Assembly: GCA_944393695.1 (NCBI GenBank) | Contig: CALYAY010000001.1 | Span: forward strand, 121,436-185,435 | Source: an uncultured Alphaproteobacteria bacterium | GTDB taxonomy: Bacteria > Pseudomonadota > Alphaproteobacteria > RF32 > CAG-239 | Length of the DNA: 64,000 nt | Direction of reading: 5' to 3' | Shown here: in pieces, positions 51,303-60,479 of the stretch | Layout of the letters: each line of letters opens with the position of its first letter | Numbering within the stretch: position 1 is the stretch's first letter | Program-made: the position numbers and the translations under genes | The notes under the pieces: model-generated | What the model saw: only the letters and a program-made list of their open reading frames with translations | Told to the model about the DNA's origin: nothing | Databases searched by the model: none

Positions 51303-51321
51303 GATAACAAGAGGTTTTGTC

Positions 51322-51822
51322 ATGAAAAAAATATTTACGGCTTTGTGTCTGGTTGCATTTCTTTCCGCCTGCAGTTCGCTTTATCGTAATCCCGAACAGG
51401 AAAAAGTTCAGGCTGAGGCGGATGAGGCCTATCGCAAAAGCGTCAGTATCTGGAAAGAAAAACACAAGAACCGTCCGGTTCAGGTCAAAACCACGGAGAA
51501 TGTCGAAGTCCTTCCCCTGATTAAAGGCCGCGTCAGCAAGTTCAAAACTCCGAAACCCAATCCGACGGTTGCTGAAATAGAAGAAGAAATCCGCTATAAG
51601 GAATATGCCAACAAATACCAGCGCCTGATTGAAAATGTTGTCATTAAAGACAAATCCGAAACCGCCATTACTTATGAATATAAAGACGCGCGGGTCGACG
51701 AGCTTGCCTTCATGGCCGTACAATATTGTAAAGAACAGGACAAACGCCAGGCTTTTCTGCAAAAAGTCACTTTGTTTAAAAATAAAGCCCGGCGGGCCAC
51801 TTTTAGCTGTCGCCGCTTGTAA
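51322..51822 (+). CDS. Hypothetical lipoprotein
   Basis: 166 aa. Signal KKIFTALCLVAFLSACSS has lipobox LSAC, so Cys16 should be lipidated. The mature protein is helical and basic, with two further cysteines near the C terminus (AVQYCKEQDKRQ, TFSCRRL) that may pair. ATG 51322, with AGAGG eight bases upstream, is chosen; the longer ORF from 51244 would hide the signal peptide. Unknown family. cbpA-like dnaJ follows after 47 bases. Confidence 0.78.
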   Translation: MKKIFTALCLVAFLSACSSLYRNPEQEKVQAEADEAYRKSVSIWKEKHKNRPVQVKTTENVEVLPLIKGRVSKFKTPKPNPTVAEIEEEIRYKEYANKYQRLIENVVIKDKSETAITYEYKDARVDELAFMAVQYCKEQDKRQAFLQKVTLFKNKARRATFSCRRL

Positions 51823-51869
51823 CGGCCTTTCTGATTCACTATATATTTCATAGAAAGGTTTTATAAGCG

Positions 51870-52814
51870 ATGAACAAAGATTTATATAGTGTTTTAGGCG
51901 TTTCCAAAACGGCATCGGAAGCTGAAATAAAATCGGCTTACCGCAAACTGGCCCGCAAATATCATCCGGACTTAAATAAAGACAACAAAGACGCTGCCGA
52001 AAAATTCAAGGAAGTTTCGGCCGCTTATGATATTTTGGGCAATAAAGAAAAACGCCAAAAATATGATAATAACGAAATCGATTCGGAAGGAAAACCGACA
52101 GGTTTTGGCGCCGGTTTCGGTGGCGGACAAAGCGGCTTCGGCGGAGATGGAAGCTTTTATACCTATACCAGCACCGGCAACGCCAACCCCTTTGGCGGTG
52201 ATGCCGGCGGTTTTGACTTCTCTTCCATTTTTGGAAATGACATCTTTTCTCAATTTACCGGCGGTGCCGGCCGCGGTTTTTCAGGCGGGGCACGACGGGC
52301 CCGCAAAGGCGAAGATATTGCTTATACCATGTCCATTGCTTTTCTTGATGCGGTTCAGGGAAGCGAGCAAAAAGTTATTTTAGGCGGTAAAACCATTAAT
52401 GTTAAGATTCCGGCAGGTTCGGCTGATAACCAGACTTTGCGCTTAAAAGGCCTTGGCCAGCCCGGATTTAACGGTGGTCCGGCCGGTGATGTCCTGATCA
52501 CCTTAAAGGTGCAGCCTCATCCTTATTTCCGGGCCGAGGGGCAGGACATTCACCTTGATTTGCCCGTTTCGTTAAAAGAAGCCGTTCTCGGAGCCAAAGT
52601 TACGGTTCCGACCATCTCGGGCAAGGTTGCCGTTAAAATTCCGCCTTATTCGGATTCGGGTGAAAAACTGCGCCTGAAAGGAAAAGGAATTAAATCCAAA
52701 AACGGTACCGGTGACGAGATTATAACCCTGAAAGTCATAACTTCCGCCGACAAGAATGCCGAACTGGAAAAAGTTCTGGCAGCTATGCCGGATAAAAATA
52801 TCAGGAATTTTTAA
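51870..52814 (+). CDS. DnaJ-class co-chaperone without zinc repeats (CbpA-like)
   Basis: 314 aa type II J protein. J domain [23 protein letters not shown] with HPD in KYHPDLNKD, a Gly/Phe-rich linker over residues about 75-140, then the C-terminal substrate fold ([50 protein letters not shown]). The Cys-rich region of DnaJ is missing, as in CbpA. It should assist the DnaK encoded at 16089. The DUF1349 gene follows after three bases. Confidence 0.93.
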   Translation: MNKDLYSVLGVSKTASEAEIKSAYRKLARKYHPDLNKDNKDAAEKFKEVSAAYDILGNKEKRQKYDNNEIDSEGKPTGFGAGFGGGQSGFGGDGSFYTYTSTGNANPFGGDAGGFDFSSIFGNDIFSQFTGGAGRGFSGGARRARKGEDIAYTMSIAFLDAVQGSEQKVILGGKTINVKIPAGSADNQTLRLKGLGQPGFNGGPAGDVLITLKVQPHPYFRAEGQDIHLDLPVSLKEAVLGAKVTVPTISGKVAVKIPPYSDSGEKLRLKGKGIKSKNGTGDEIITLKVITSADKNAELEKVLAAMPDKNIRNF

Positions 52815-52817
52815 CTT

Positions 52818-53381
52818 ATGCTTTTGGAACAACTGCGCGACTTTGAATGGCTCAATGAACCGGAAAACGTTATCTTCCGTGACGGAGACATGACTGTTGC
52901 CGCAGTTTCCAAAACAGATTTTTGGCAGAACCGCCGCAAAAATATTCACCGGGATAACGGCCATTTCTTTTTTGCCCGTTGCAGCAATAATTTTACGATG
53001 ACTGTTCATTGGAGTTTTCCCGAACTTTTGGAGTTTCGGCAATGCGGCCTTATGCTTCGTTTTGATGAGCAAAACTGGCTCAAAGCTGCCGTTATGGCCT
53101 CGGAGAACGGAAACTTTCATGTTAACAGTTGTGTGGTTAATGCCGGCTGTCCTGATTTTGCCCGGCAAAGCCTTTCCTCCCGGCCGTCGGAAATATGGTT
53201 CCGGGCCCGTCGCGGCAACAGCGATTTCACGCTGTTTTATTCTCTGAATGGAACGGATTTCTATCAGCTGCGCCAGTTTTCTTTTATTCTTGAAGATGCC
53301 GAAATCAAAGCCGGCGCTTATATTTGCTCACCTGCAGATAGCGGCTTTGAAGCCGTTTTGCATAGCATAGATTTTTCCTGA
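52818..53381 (+). CDS. DUF1349 (YesU-like) beta-sandwich protein
   Basis: 187 aa, no signal. FEWLNEPENVIFRDGDMTVAAVSKTDFWQN, FEWLN-type opening, CGLMLRFDEQNWLKAAVM and the EIWFRARRGNSDFTLFYSLNG segment match the concanavalin-like DUF1349 fold, probably a carbohydrate-binding or ligand-binding domain of unknown role. It is three bases after the cbpA-like gene and convergent with def. Confidence 0.82.
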   Translation: MLLEQLRDFEWLNEPENVIFRDGDMTVAAVSKTDFWQNRRKNIHRDNGHFFFARCSNNFTMTVHWSFPELLEFRQCGLMLRFDEQNWLKAAVMASENGNFHVNSCVVNAGCPDFARQSLSSRPSEIWFRARRGNSDFTLFYSLNGTDFYQLRQFSFILEDAEIKAGAYICSPADSGFEAVLHSIDFS

Positions 53382-53384
53382 AAA

Positions 53385-53918
53385 TCAGGAATGCGGTTGT
53401 TCGACGGCCTTTTCTTTCCGTTCTTTTTCAAGCTTTTTGATCAGCATATTTCTTTTCAACCGACTGATGCGGTCGATATAAAGGATTCCGTCCAGATGAT
53501 CCATTTCATGCTGCACGACGATTGCCAGAAAATCTTCCGCCAGTATTTCCTGTTCTTTGCCGTGATAATCGGTATAATGCACTCTGACGCTGGCATATCT
53601 TTCCACTTCTGCTTTTTGCCCGGGTACGGAAAGGCAGCCTTCTTCACCCACAACCTTTTCTTCCGACTTCCAGACAATCTCGGGATTAACCATATAAATC
53701 GGATTTCCGGGGTGGTTTTCATCACGTTCGGCATCAATCACCAATATCCTTTCCGATACGCCGACTTGCGGTGCCGCCAAACCGACCCCGCCGTCTTCAT
53801 ACATGGTTTCCAGCATATCATCCAGAAACTTTTGCATTTTCTTATCGACCGCGCCGGCTTTTTCTGCTTTTTGCCGCAAAACCGGATGCGGATATTCATA
53901 TAATTTTAACCGTGCCAT
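53385..53918 (-). CDS. def: Peptide deformylase
   Basis: 177 aa metalloenzyme removing the N-formyl group from new proteins. Motif 1 GVGLAAPQVG, motif 2 EEGCLSVPG (Cys ligand; EGCLS) and motif 3 QHEMDHLDG (HExxH) are intact, so it should be active. It stands last in the murF-nrdR-nusB-def minus-strand run, eight bases after nusB. fmt, the usual neighbour, is absent. Confidence 0.96.
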   Translation of the reverse strand: MARLKLYEYPHPVLRQKAEKAGAVDKKMQKFLDDMLETMYEDGGVGLAAPQVGVSERILVIDAERDENHPGNPIYMVNPEIVWKSEEKVVGEEGCLSVPGQKAEVERYASVRVHYTDYHGKEQEILAEDFLAIVVQHEMDHLDGILYIDRISRLKRNMLIKKLEKERKEKAVEQPHS

Positions 53919-53926
53919 TTCTTCTT

Positions 53927-54415
53927 TTATCCGCGAATTTCCTTGGCAATCTTATCCAGCAGGGCATTAACCATTTTGGGTTCTTTTTTGCTGAAAAAAG
54001 CATATGCCAGATCAACATATTCTTTGATGATAACATTTGCATCCACGTCATTGGTATGAATTATCTCATACATTGCGCACAAAAGCAAGGCCTGAAGCGT
54101 GCCGTTCATTCTCTCAAAAGAATATCCTTCCGACAAATAGGCTTGAATGGATTTTTCAAGGTTTTCTTTGTTTTTGTGCACGCCGCGGACAATCTCTTCA
54201 AAATAAGGCTTATCCATTTCATTGACTTCGACCATGGTTTCGCTTTGTGTTACTTCGTCTTCATCAATCACAAAACGGCCGATTTTTCCGTCCGTAAAAT
54301 CTTTGATAACCTCATCCACCGGCAATTGTCCGAAAGCAATCATATAAGTTGCCTGCACCGCTGCCAGCCGGGATTCTGACTTCATTTTTATTTTTTCTGA
54401 AACAAATTTTGCCAT
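53927..54415 (-). CDS. nusB: Transcription antitermination factor NusB
   Basis: 162 aa all-helical protein acting with NusE (S10) on boxA in rRNA operons. SRLAAVQATYMIAFGQLPVDEVIKDF opens the fold, and the C-terminal NVIIKEYVDLAYAFFSKKEPKMVNALLDKIAKEIR is diagnostic. ATG 54415 is chosen because AAGGA lies six bases before it; ATG 54421 directly abuts that site. nrdR-nusB closeness is conserved in alphaproteobacteria, although here the riboflavin genes between them are missing. Confidence 0.93.
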   Translation of the reverse strand: MAKFVSEKIKMKSESRLAAVQATYMIAFGQLPVDEVIKDFTDGKIGRFVIDEDEVTQSETMVEVNEMDKPYFEEIVRGVHKNKENLEKSIQAYLSEGYSFERMNGTLQALLLCAMYEIIHTNDVDANVIIKEYVDLAYAFFSKKEPKMVNALLDKIAKEIRG

Positions 54416-54424
54416 GTTCATTCC

Positions 54425-54919
54425 TTAATTTTCAATTTCTTTTTTCTCTTCAAACCGTTCCGGTTTGGCCAGACGGTCGATTGTTTCCACAAAATTCTCA
54501 AAATCCTTAACTTCCCGAAAATCCTTGTATACGGAAGCAAAGCGGATATAAGCGATATGGTCAAGATGCGAAAGCGTTTCCATCACATATTCACCGATTG
54601 TTTCCGAAGGAATCTCGCTTTCTCCCGAAATTTCCAATCGTCGTTGAATGGAATTGACCATTTTTTCCACTCGCTCGGCATCCACCGGACGCTTCCTGAC
54701 CGCCAGCGTAATTGATCGGGCCAGTTTGTCGCGGTCAAAAGGAACCTTGTCGCCGTTTCGCTTAATCACCATCAGGTCTCTGAGCTGCACGCGCTCATAG
54801 GTTGTAAATCTGGAACCGCATTCCGGACATTCTCTCCGGCGGCGGATGGCGGTATTGTCGTCGGCGTTTCGTGAATCTTTCACCTGAGTGTCGTCACAGC
54901 CGCAAAACGGGCATTTCAT
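54425..54919 (-). CDS. nrdR: Ribonucleotide reductase regulator NrdR
   Basis: 164 aa. An N-terminal zinc ribbon (CPFCG...[19 protein letters not shown]) is followed by the ATP-cone ([21 protein letters not shown]). It represses ribonucleotide reductase genes according to ATP/dATP level. It lies directly after murF (one base between stop and start) and before nusB (nine bases). Confidence 0.97.
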   Translation of the reverse strand: MKCPFCGCDDTQVKDSRNADDNTAIRRRRECPECGSRFTTYERVQLRDLMVIKRNGDKVPFDRDKLARSITLAVRKRPVDAERVEKMVNSIQRRLEISGESEIPSETIGEYVMETLSHLDHIAYIRFASVYKDFREVKDFENFVETIDRLAKPERFEEKKEIEN

Positions 54920-54920
54920 T

Positions 54921-56300
54921 TTACTCTCCCTGTTTGATTAAGCTTTCGGCGGTTTGATATAATTTTGAAGAATACCTGGCTCCCTTTATAAGGACAATAT
55001 CATTATTTTGCAACAGCTTATTTAATAAAAACTCGTCCAAACCGTCCTTACTGTCAAAATAAAAACTTTTTTGCCCGGCATCCAGCTGATTCAGCATTTC
55101 TTTCATTTCCGGACAAACGCCGACGACAATGTCGATTCCCGCCTGCCGCACGGTTTCGCCGATTTCTTTGTGTCTGCTTTCTGAAGTGTTGCCAAGCTCG
55201 GCCATCTTTCCGAGCACGGCGATTTTACGTCCTTTGCAAGGCATTTTGCTTAAATTTTGAATAGCCAGTTTCATAGCTTCCGGCTGTCCGGAATAACTGT
55301 CATCAATCAAAATATATTCCCCCCGGCTGTCCGGAAGTTTCAACCGGTGTCTTTGTCCCCGCCCCGGTAATGCTCCGAAATCCTGCAGCAGGGGAGCAGC
55401 TTGAGCAATATCCAATCCCAGGGCGTCGGTTACCGTAAGCGTGCACAAAGCATTGCTGACAAAAGCTTCTCCTTCTTCCTGAAGCTCAAATTCAATTTTT
55501 TTGCCGCCGATATTGGCATTCACCAGACATCCTTCATCTTTTGAAATTACCTGCGCTTTGTTGTTTGAACCAAACAGTCGGATATCGGCCTTTTTCTCTT
55601 TGGCCCGTTGAATCAGCAGGTCGGCATAGTTGGCATCGGCATTTATAACAGCGATTCCCTCCGGTGCCAGTCCCTCAAAAATTTCAGCTTTTGCCTCAGC
55701 GATTCCCCTCAAATCATCAAAAAACTCGATATGCATCGGATAAACATTGGTAATAACTGCAATATCCGGCTTAACATAAGAGGTGAGTTTGGATATTTCG
55801 CCTTTGGCGCTCATTCCCATTTCGATCACGGCAAAATCGGCACTGGAGCTGATATTACATAAACTTTCCGGTACTCCGATATGATTATTATGATTTTCCG
55901 GCGTAGCATAAACATCACCGAACTTGCGCAACACAAATTTAATTTCTTCTTTGGTTGTGGTCTTGCCGGAGCTTCCCGTCAGACCGATGACTTTTCCCTT
56001 AAAACGGCTGCGGTTATAAGCTCCGATTTGTCCGTAAGCTTCTGTTGTATCTGCAACCACCAGCTGCCTCACCGCCGGTACATCCGGCAGCAAATGCGAA
56101 ACCATGGCCAGCGGGCATCCTTTTTCAATAACTTCTTTTACAAAGTCATGCCCGTCAAATTTTTCTCCCTTTATGGCGACAAATAACGAATTTTTATTGG
56201 CTTTTCGGCTGTCTGTCACCACTTCCGTAATATCAGCCGCTGCCACGGCCGATGCCGACTTTACAATTTCTGCCAGTTTTGCTGAACTGATACTTTCCAT
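54921..56300 (-). CDS. murF: UDP-N-acetylmuramoyl-tripeptide-D-alanyl-D-alanine ligase MurF
   Basis: 459 aa Mur ligase adding D-Ala-D-Ala to the peptidoglycan precursor. [26 protein letters not shown] is the MurF N-terminal domain, [14 protein letters not shown] the ATP loop, [13 protein letters not shown] and [14 protein letters not shown] the ligase core, and [10 protein letters not shown]...[13 protein letters not shown] the C-terminal lead. It lies outside a dcw cluster and starts the murF-nrdR-nusB-def run, an unusual neighbour set that links wall synthesis with translation and nucleotide control. Confidence 0.95.
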   Translation of the reverse strand: MESISSAKLAEIVKSASAVAAADITEVVTDSRKANKNSLFVAIKGEKFDGHDFVKEVIEKGCPLAMVSHLLPDVPAVRQLVVADTTEAYGQIGAYNRSRFKGKVIGLTGSSGKTTTKEEIKFVLRKFGDVYATPENHNNHIGVPESLCNISSSADFAVIEMGMSAKGEISKLTSYVKPDIAVITNVYPMHIEFFDDLRGIAEAKAEIFEGLAPEGIAVINADANYADLLIQRAKEKKADIRLFGSNNKAQVISKDEGCLVNANIGGKKIEFELQEEGEAFVSNALCTLTVTDALGLDIAQAAPLLQDFGALPGRGQRHRLKLPDSRGEYILIDDSYSGQPEAMKLAIQNLSKMPCKGRKIAVLGKMAELGNTSESRHKEIGETVRQAGIDIVVGVCPEMKEMLNQLDAGQKSFYFDSKDGLDEFLLNKLLQNNDIVLIKGARYSSKLYQTAESLIKQGE

Positions 56301-56369
56301 AATATTGCTTCTCCTTAAAACAAAACAAGTATAACCGCTAAAAATAAATTTAGTGTTTAAATAAAATTC

Positions 56370-56398
56370 TTTACATTTTCGAAATTTTGTCGCATATT
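56370..56398 (+). promoter_or_regulatory. Promoter for the 56432 gene
   Basis: -35 TTTACA (56370-56375), 17-base spacer containing TTTTCGAAATTTTG, -10 CATATT (56393-56398). No Shine-Dalgarno sequence lies between it and ATG 56432. Confidence 0.5.
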
Positions 56399-56431
56399 TA
56401 ACCCGTTAAACTATTATTAAATTTAAGAATT

Positions 56432-57520
56432 ATGAAACATTTAAGTATTTTTTTGTATTGTGTTGGTCTTTGTCTGCTGTCTTGGTCCTGCAATGGCAGA
56501 AAACCTTCTTTTGAAGTAAAGGACATTGACGTTGAAATCAAAAAAGACCGGGTACTTCCGCTTCAAGCAGAATTATTCCAGGGTGATGACATCTGTTCTT
56601 ATTCATCTTCCGGTGGAGGAAGCCGTTTCGGTTTCTTAACTTCGGACGGCCAAAAATCTTTCAGCCTGAGGGAGCAATATGACCTTGATTATTATCAGGA
56701 CTGTCGGATTTCCACCCGTGAAGGTTCGGTAAAAATAAACGCTTTTGATGTTTACCGTATCAACCCGGATTGGAGTATCTCACTGGCTTCGGACGCTAAG
56801 GGAATAGCTTTGGTTAAAAGCAACACCCAGGTGTTGGCTTTTTTAATGACAAACATTAACAGCTTTGTGCTTAACCGGGCTTTTTTCTCTATCTCGCGCA
56901 AGGGATATGCCTTGTTTGATACCGAAGGAGATGTTGAGTTTAAGGGCTTGGTCGTAACGGTTCAAATGCCTGAAATCGGTGAAAAACAACGTTATCTGAT
57001 ACCGTTGTATGACTTTGTCAATGATGCCGAACCGGTATTTGACGACAATGTTGATCAGCTGCTTATGCCGAATAAAGATTATTTTTGGTGTAAATCCGAT
57101 ACAACGCTGATTTTACCTTGCTTTGGCAGTCAGCCGGAAATTACCTGGACCAATGAAAACGGTGTTTGCACTGTAGTGGTTAAAGATGCCAAAGGTCGCG
57201 GAGATGATGCCGTATTCAGACTCCCGGGAGAATATCCGTTTGTTGCCAATCCGGTTTACACCGGTTTTTCCCGGCAGCCGGAAGAAGTTGATTATGAGAT
57301 TGCCGCTGCGGCTTTCGGATTATCTAACGGCAGAATGCTGAACATTCTCCAATACACCGATCCTGTTGATCAGCTGGAACAATACCGGGTGAATAATACC
57401 GGTTTTGTAAAAGAAAAGACCCCGCATTTTCCAAATGGGTATGCCTCTTATGTTAAGGTATACAGTTTCCGGACCAAAAAATTTACGCAGCATATACTGC
57501 CGATATATTTGCCGGAATAA
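56432..57520 (+). CDS. Orphan lipoprotein, beta-rich
   Basis: 362 aa. The signal KHLSIFLYCVGLCLLSWSC resembles a lipoprotein signal with SWSC as an atypical lipobox. The mature protein is acidic and aromatic, with predicted strands throughout and several cysteines; no family recognised. The codon choice and the AATTATG start without a Shine-Dalgarno sequence differ from the neighbouring core genes. It stands alone between murF (divergent) and gpmI, with its own promoter and terminator, so it may have been acquired. Confidence 0.65.
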   Translation: MKHLSIFLYCVGLCLLSWSCNGRKPSFEVKDIDVEIKKDRVLPLQAELFQGDDICSYSSSGGGSRFGFLTSDGQKSFSLREQYDLDYYQDCRISTREGSVKINAFDVYRINPDWSISLASDAKGIALVKSNTQVLAFLMTNINSFVLNRAFFSISRKGYALFDTEGDVEFKGLVVTVQMPEIGEKQRYLIPLYDFVNDAEPVFDDNVDQLLMPNKDYFWCKSDTTLILPCFGSQPEITWTNENGVCTVVVKDAKGRGDDAVFRLPGEYPFVANPVYTGFSRQPEEVDYEIAAAAFGLSNGRMLNILQYTDPVDQLEQYRVNNTGFVKEKTPHFPNGYASYVKVYSFRTKKFTQHILPIYLPE

Positions 57521-57527
57521 AGAAACC

Positions 57528-57560
57528 AAAAAACGGAAAGAAACTTTCTTTCCGTTTTTT
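57528..57560 (+). terminator. Rho-independent terminator of the 56432 gene
   Basis: AAAAAACGGAAAG (57528-57540) pairs with CTTTCCGTTTTTT (57548-57560). Confidence 0.88.
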
Positions 57561-57630
57561 ATTGCCCGATTCGCCGTTTTCTCTTGTTCTAAAAACATAA
57601 AATAGTGCTTTTATGTTTCAAATAATTATA

Positions 57631-57636
57631 TATAAT
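57631..57636 (+). promoter_or_regulatory. Likely -10 element of the gpmI operon
   Basis: A perfect TATAAT 38 bases before ATG 57674 in an AT-rich stretch. No good -35 hexamer is seen at the normal distance. Confidence 0.4.
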
Positions 57637-57673
57637 ACGAACCAATCAAAATAATTTTTTAGTGAGGAAAAAT

Positions 57674-59206
57674 ATGACACAAAAACCTGTAATGCTCCTT
57701 GTGCTTGACGGCTGGGGCTATCGTGACCACATTACGCCGGATAACGCCATTGAAAACGGCCATACACCGAACTGGCACCGTATTGTAAAAGATTATCCGA
57801 CTTGCTTTGTCGAAACTTCCGGTCTGGCGGTTGGTCTGCCCGAAGGACAAATGGGAAATTCCGAAGTCGGCCACATGAATCTCGGTGCCGGCCGTGTTGT
57901 CATGCAGGATCTGCCCCGCATTGATGCCGCCATCAAAGACGGCTCCATAAACAAAAATCCCATACTGCTGGAGTTGATTGATACCCTGAAGCAAAACGGC
58001 AAAACCTGTCATGTAATGGGACTGATGTCTCCCGGCGGAGTTCACTCTTCCCAGCACCATATTGAAGCCCTCTGCCGGATTCTTTCCGAAAACGGCATTC
58101 CCGTTGCTGTTCATGCTTTTCTTGACGGCCGCGATACACCGCCTTCCTCCGGCCTTGATTATGTTAAGGAATTTGAAAAAAATACGGCCGGTTTGTCATC
58201 TGTCCGCATGGCGACCGTAGCCGGACGTTTTTATGCCATGGATCGCGACAAGCGCTGGGATCGTGTTGAAGCTGCTTATAATGCGATTGCCCTGGGCGAA
58301 GGCAAACATGCCGCCACTGCCGATGAAGCCATTGAAGCTTCTTACAAAGAAAATATAACCGACGAATTTGTGGTCCCCTGCATTATCGGTGATTACAAAG
58401 GGGCCGCAGACGGTGATGCCGTTTTGATGTGCAATTTCCGGGCTGATCGCGCGCGTGAAATTTTGTATGCCCTTGGTGACAAAGAATTCACCGGTTTCAG
58501 CCGTCATAAAATCGTTAACTTCTCGGAATGTGTCGGCATGACCGAATATTCCGTTGATCACCGTCGTTTTATGAAAACGATTTTCGGCCCGGAAGCTCTC
58601 ACCCATATTTTTGGCGAGATTGTTGCCGAACACGGCCTTACCCAGCTGCGCATTGCCGAAACCGAAAAATACGCCCATGTCACCTTTTTCTTTAACGGCG
58701 GCGAGGAACGCAAATTTGAAGGCGAAGAACGGATTCTCATTCCCAGTCCCAAAGTGGCCACTTATGACCTCAAGCCTGAAATGTCGGTTTACGAGGTAAC
58801 CGAAAAACTGGTTGATGCCATTGAAAATCAACGTTTTGATGTCATCATCTGCAATTTTGCCAATGGTGATATGGTGGGCCATACCGGAATTATGGAAGCC
58901 GCGCTCAAAGCGGTTGCCGCAGTTGACGAATGCCTGGGCCGGGTGGTTACTGCTATTGAAAAAGTCGGCGGCGCTCTGTTTGTAACCGCCGATCACGGCA
59001 ATGTTGAAAAAATGGTTGATGAAAAAACCGGCGAACCTTACACCGCCCACACAGTAGGCAAGGTGCGGGCCGTTCTGGTCAACAGCCAGCCGCCGGTCAA
59101 AGGATTGGAAGACGGCCGCCTGGCCGATGTCGCTCCGACCTTGCTTGATTTGCTGGGCATTGCCAAACCGCAGGAAATGAACGGTCATTCTTTGATAAAA
59201 AAATAA
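57674..59206 (+). CDS. gpmI: 2,3-bisphosphoglycerate-independent phosphoglycerate mutase
   Basis: 510 aa alkaline-phosphatase-superfamily enzyme converting 3- to 2-phosphoglycerate with two metal ions (usually Mn). LLVLDGWGYRD (metal Asp), GNSEVGHMNLGAGR (phospho-Ser), HAFLDGRDTPPSSG, NFRADRARE, NFANGDMVGHTG and VTADHGNVEKM are intact. ATG 57674 with GAGG six bases upstream is chosen over GTG 57662. It starts a five-gene run to rppH with short gaps. Confidence 0.96.
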   Translation: MTQKPVMLLVLDGWGYRDHITPDNAIENGHTPNWHRIVKDYPTCFVETSGLAVGLPEGQMGNSEVGHMNLGAGRVVMQDLPRIDAAIKDGSINKNPILLELIDTLKQNGKTCHVMGLMSPGGVHSSQHHIEALCRILSENGIPVAVHAFLDGRDTPPSSGLDYVKEFEKNTAGLSSVRMATVAGRFYAMDRDKRWDRVEAAYNAIALGEGKHAATADEAIEASYKENITDEFVVPCIIGDYKGAADGDAVLMCNFRADRAREILYALGDKEFTGFSRHKIVNFSECVGMTEYSVDHRRFMKTIFGPEALTHIFGEIVAEHGLTQLRIAETEKYAHVTFFFNGGEERKFEGEERILIPSPKVATYDLKPEMSVYEVTEKLVDAIENQRFDVIICNFANGDMVGHTGIMEAALKAVAAVDECLGRVVTAIEKVGGALFVTADHGNVEKMVDEKTGEPYTAHTVGKVRAVLVNSQPPVKGLEDGRLADVAPTLLDLLGIAKPQEMNGHSLIKK

Positions 59207-59215
59207 GGGACGTCA

Positions 59216-60457
59216 ATGAAACTATTCTCTGCCGGCAGACTTTTGCTCCTGGGACTGGGAATTTTATCATTCCCGGCAGGAAATCTGTCGGCAGCGGAAG
59301 TTTCCAAATCTGACCTTCAAAAGATGGAGGCCCGGGTTGCCGAACAAAAAGCCGAACGTGAACGCCTGGAGGCCGAAGCTGCCAAAATCGACAATGAAAT
59401 CAAAGATATCAGCAAAAAAATGGTTCGTTATGCCCGCACCATTCAAAATAACGAAGAAAAACTTTCTTCAATGGAAAATGAGCTGAAAACGCTTCAACAG
59501 GATTTGAAAAAGGCTGAAGACACTTTTGCTCTTGAAGACGATAATCTGATTCGCACCCTGGCCGCATTGCAGAATTTGGCCTTAAAACCGACGGAGTCCC
59601 TGTTTGTTCAGCCTCTCACCCCGGTAGAAATTATCCGCAGCGCCATGCTTCTGCGCGAAACCGTACCCTATCTGGAACAAAATGCTGCCCGCCTGCGCCG
59701 CAACTTGGAACAGATAGAACAGCGCAAAGCCAAAGTTGAGGCTCAGATTGAACGTATTTCAAAACAAAAGAAAGTCATGGAATCCGAACATGGCGAGCTT
59801 AAAGCTCTGGCGAAGAAAAAATCTGTTCTGCGCAAATCTCTTGAGCTTCGTTCGGAAGCTGCGGCCAAAAAAGTTTCGGCTTTGGCCTCTCAGGCGGAAG
59901 ACCTGCGGGATTTGCTTGCCAAACTTGAAAAAGAACGCCTGGAGCGCAAACGCCGCGAACAGGAAGCCGAGCGTAAGCGGCTGGCCGAAGAACAGCGCCG
60001 CAAAAAACAGGAGGAAAGCCAAAGAGCCGACTTGATTAAATTAAAACCGCAGTCTATAAAAGAATTGGGAGAGGGATTCCTCCAGGCCAAAGGAAACTTG
60101 CCCATGCCCGCCCGCGGAACGATTATCACCCGTTATGGTGAGAAAATATCCAAAGGAGTCACGTCCAAGGGCATTATTGTCAAAACCCGTCCGCAGGCGC
60201 AGGTTATTTCGCCTTTTGACGGTAATGTCATTTTTGCCGGTCCTTTCCGGGGATATGGTAATCTGATTATTATAGAACACGGTAAAGGTTATTTGAGCCT
60301 TCTTGCCGGATTGGATTCGATAGACTGTGAACTGGGGCAGATGCTTTTGGCCGGCGAGCCGGTCGGTCTGATGCCTGATACCAATGACAGCAAGCTGTAT
60401 ATTGAAATTCGCAAAGACAATCATCCGATTAATCCGCTGACCTGGATTAAAAACTAA
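59216..60457 (+). CDS. envC: EnvC-like murein hydrolase activator
   Basis: 413 aa with a signal peptide and a long coiled coil (about residues 30-265, Lys/Glu/Arg-rich), then a LytM domain (LPMPARGTIITRYGEK ... SPFDGNVIFAGPFRGYGNLIIIEHG). The zinc ligands of active M23 enzymes are missing: SKGIIVKT and LYIEIRKD stand where HxxxD and HxH should be. It is therefore an activator of amidases in cell separation, as EnvC is. It lies nine bases after gpmI and is followed by ctpA. Confidence 0.9.
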   Translation: MKLFSAGRLLLLGLGILSFPAGNLSAAEVSKSDLQKMEARVAEQKAERERLEAEAAKIDNEIKDISKKMVRYARTIQNNEEKLSSMENELKTLQQDLKKAEDTFALEDDNLIRTLAALQNLALKPTESLFVQPLTPVEIIRSAMLLRETVPYLEQNAARLRRNLEQIEQRKAKVEAQIERISKQKKVMESEHGELKALAKKKSVLRKSLELRSEAAAKKVSALASQAEDLRDLLAKLEKERLERKRREQEAERKRLAEEQRRKKQEESQRADLIKLKPQSIKELGEGFLQAKGNLPMPARGTIITRYGEKISKGVTSKGIIVKTRPQAQVISPFDGNVIFAGPFRGYGNLIIIEHGKGYLSLLAGLDSIDCELGQMLLAGEPVGLMPDTNDSKLYIEIRKDNHPINPLTWIKN

Positions 60458-60479
60458 ACTTAGAGGAATGGAACCGAAA

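Noticed and set aside
58196..59188. 330-codon minus-strand ORF inside gpmI
   Set aside because: gpmI is complete with all catalytic motifs; the antisense frame is open because of codon bias and shows no family pattern.
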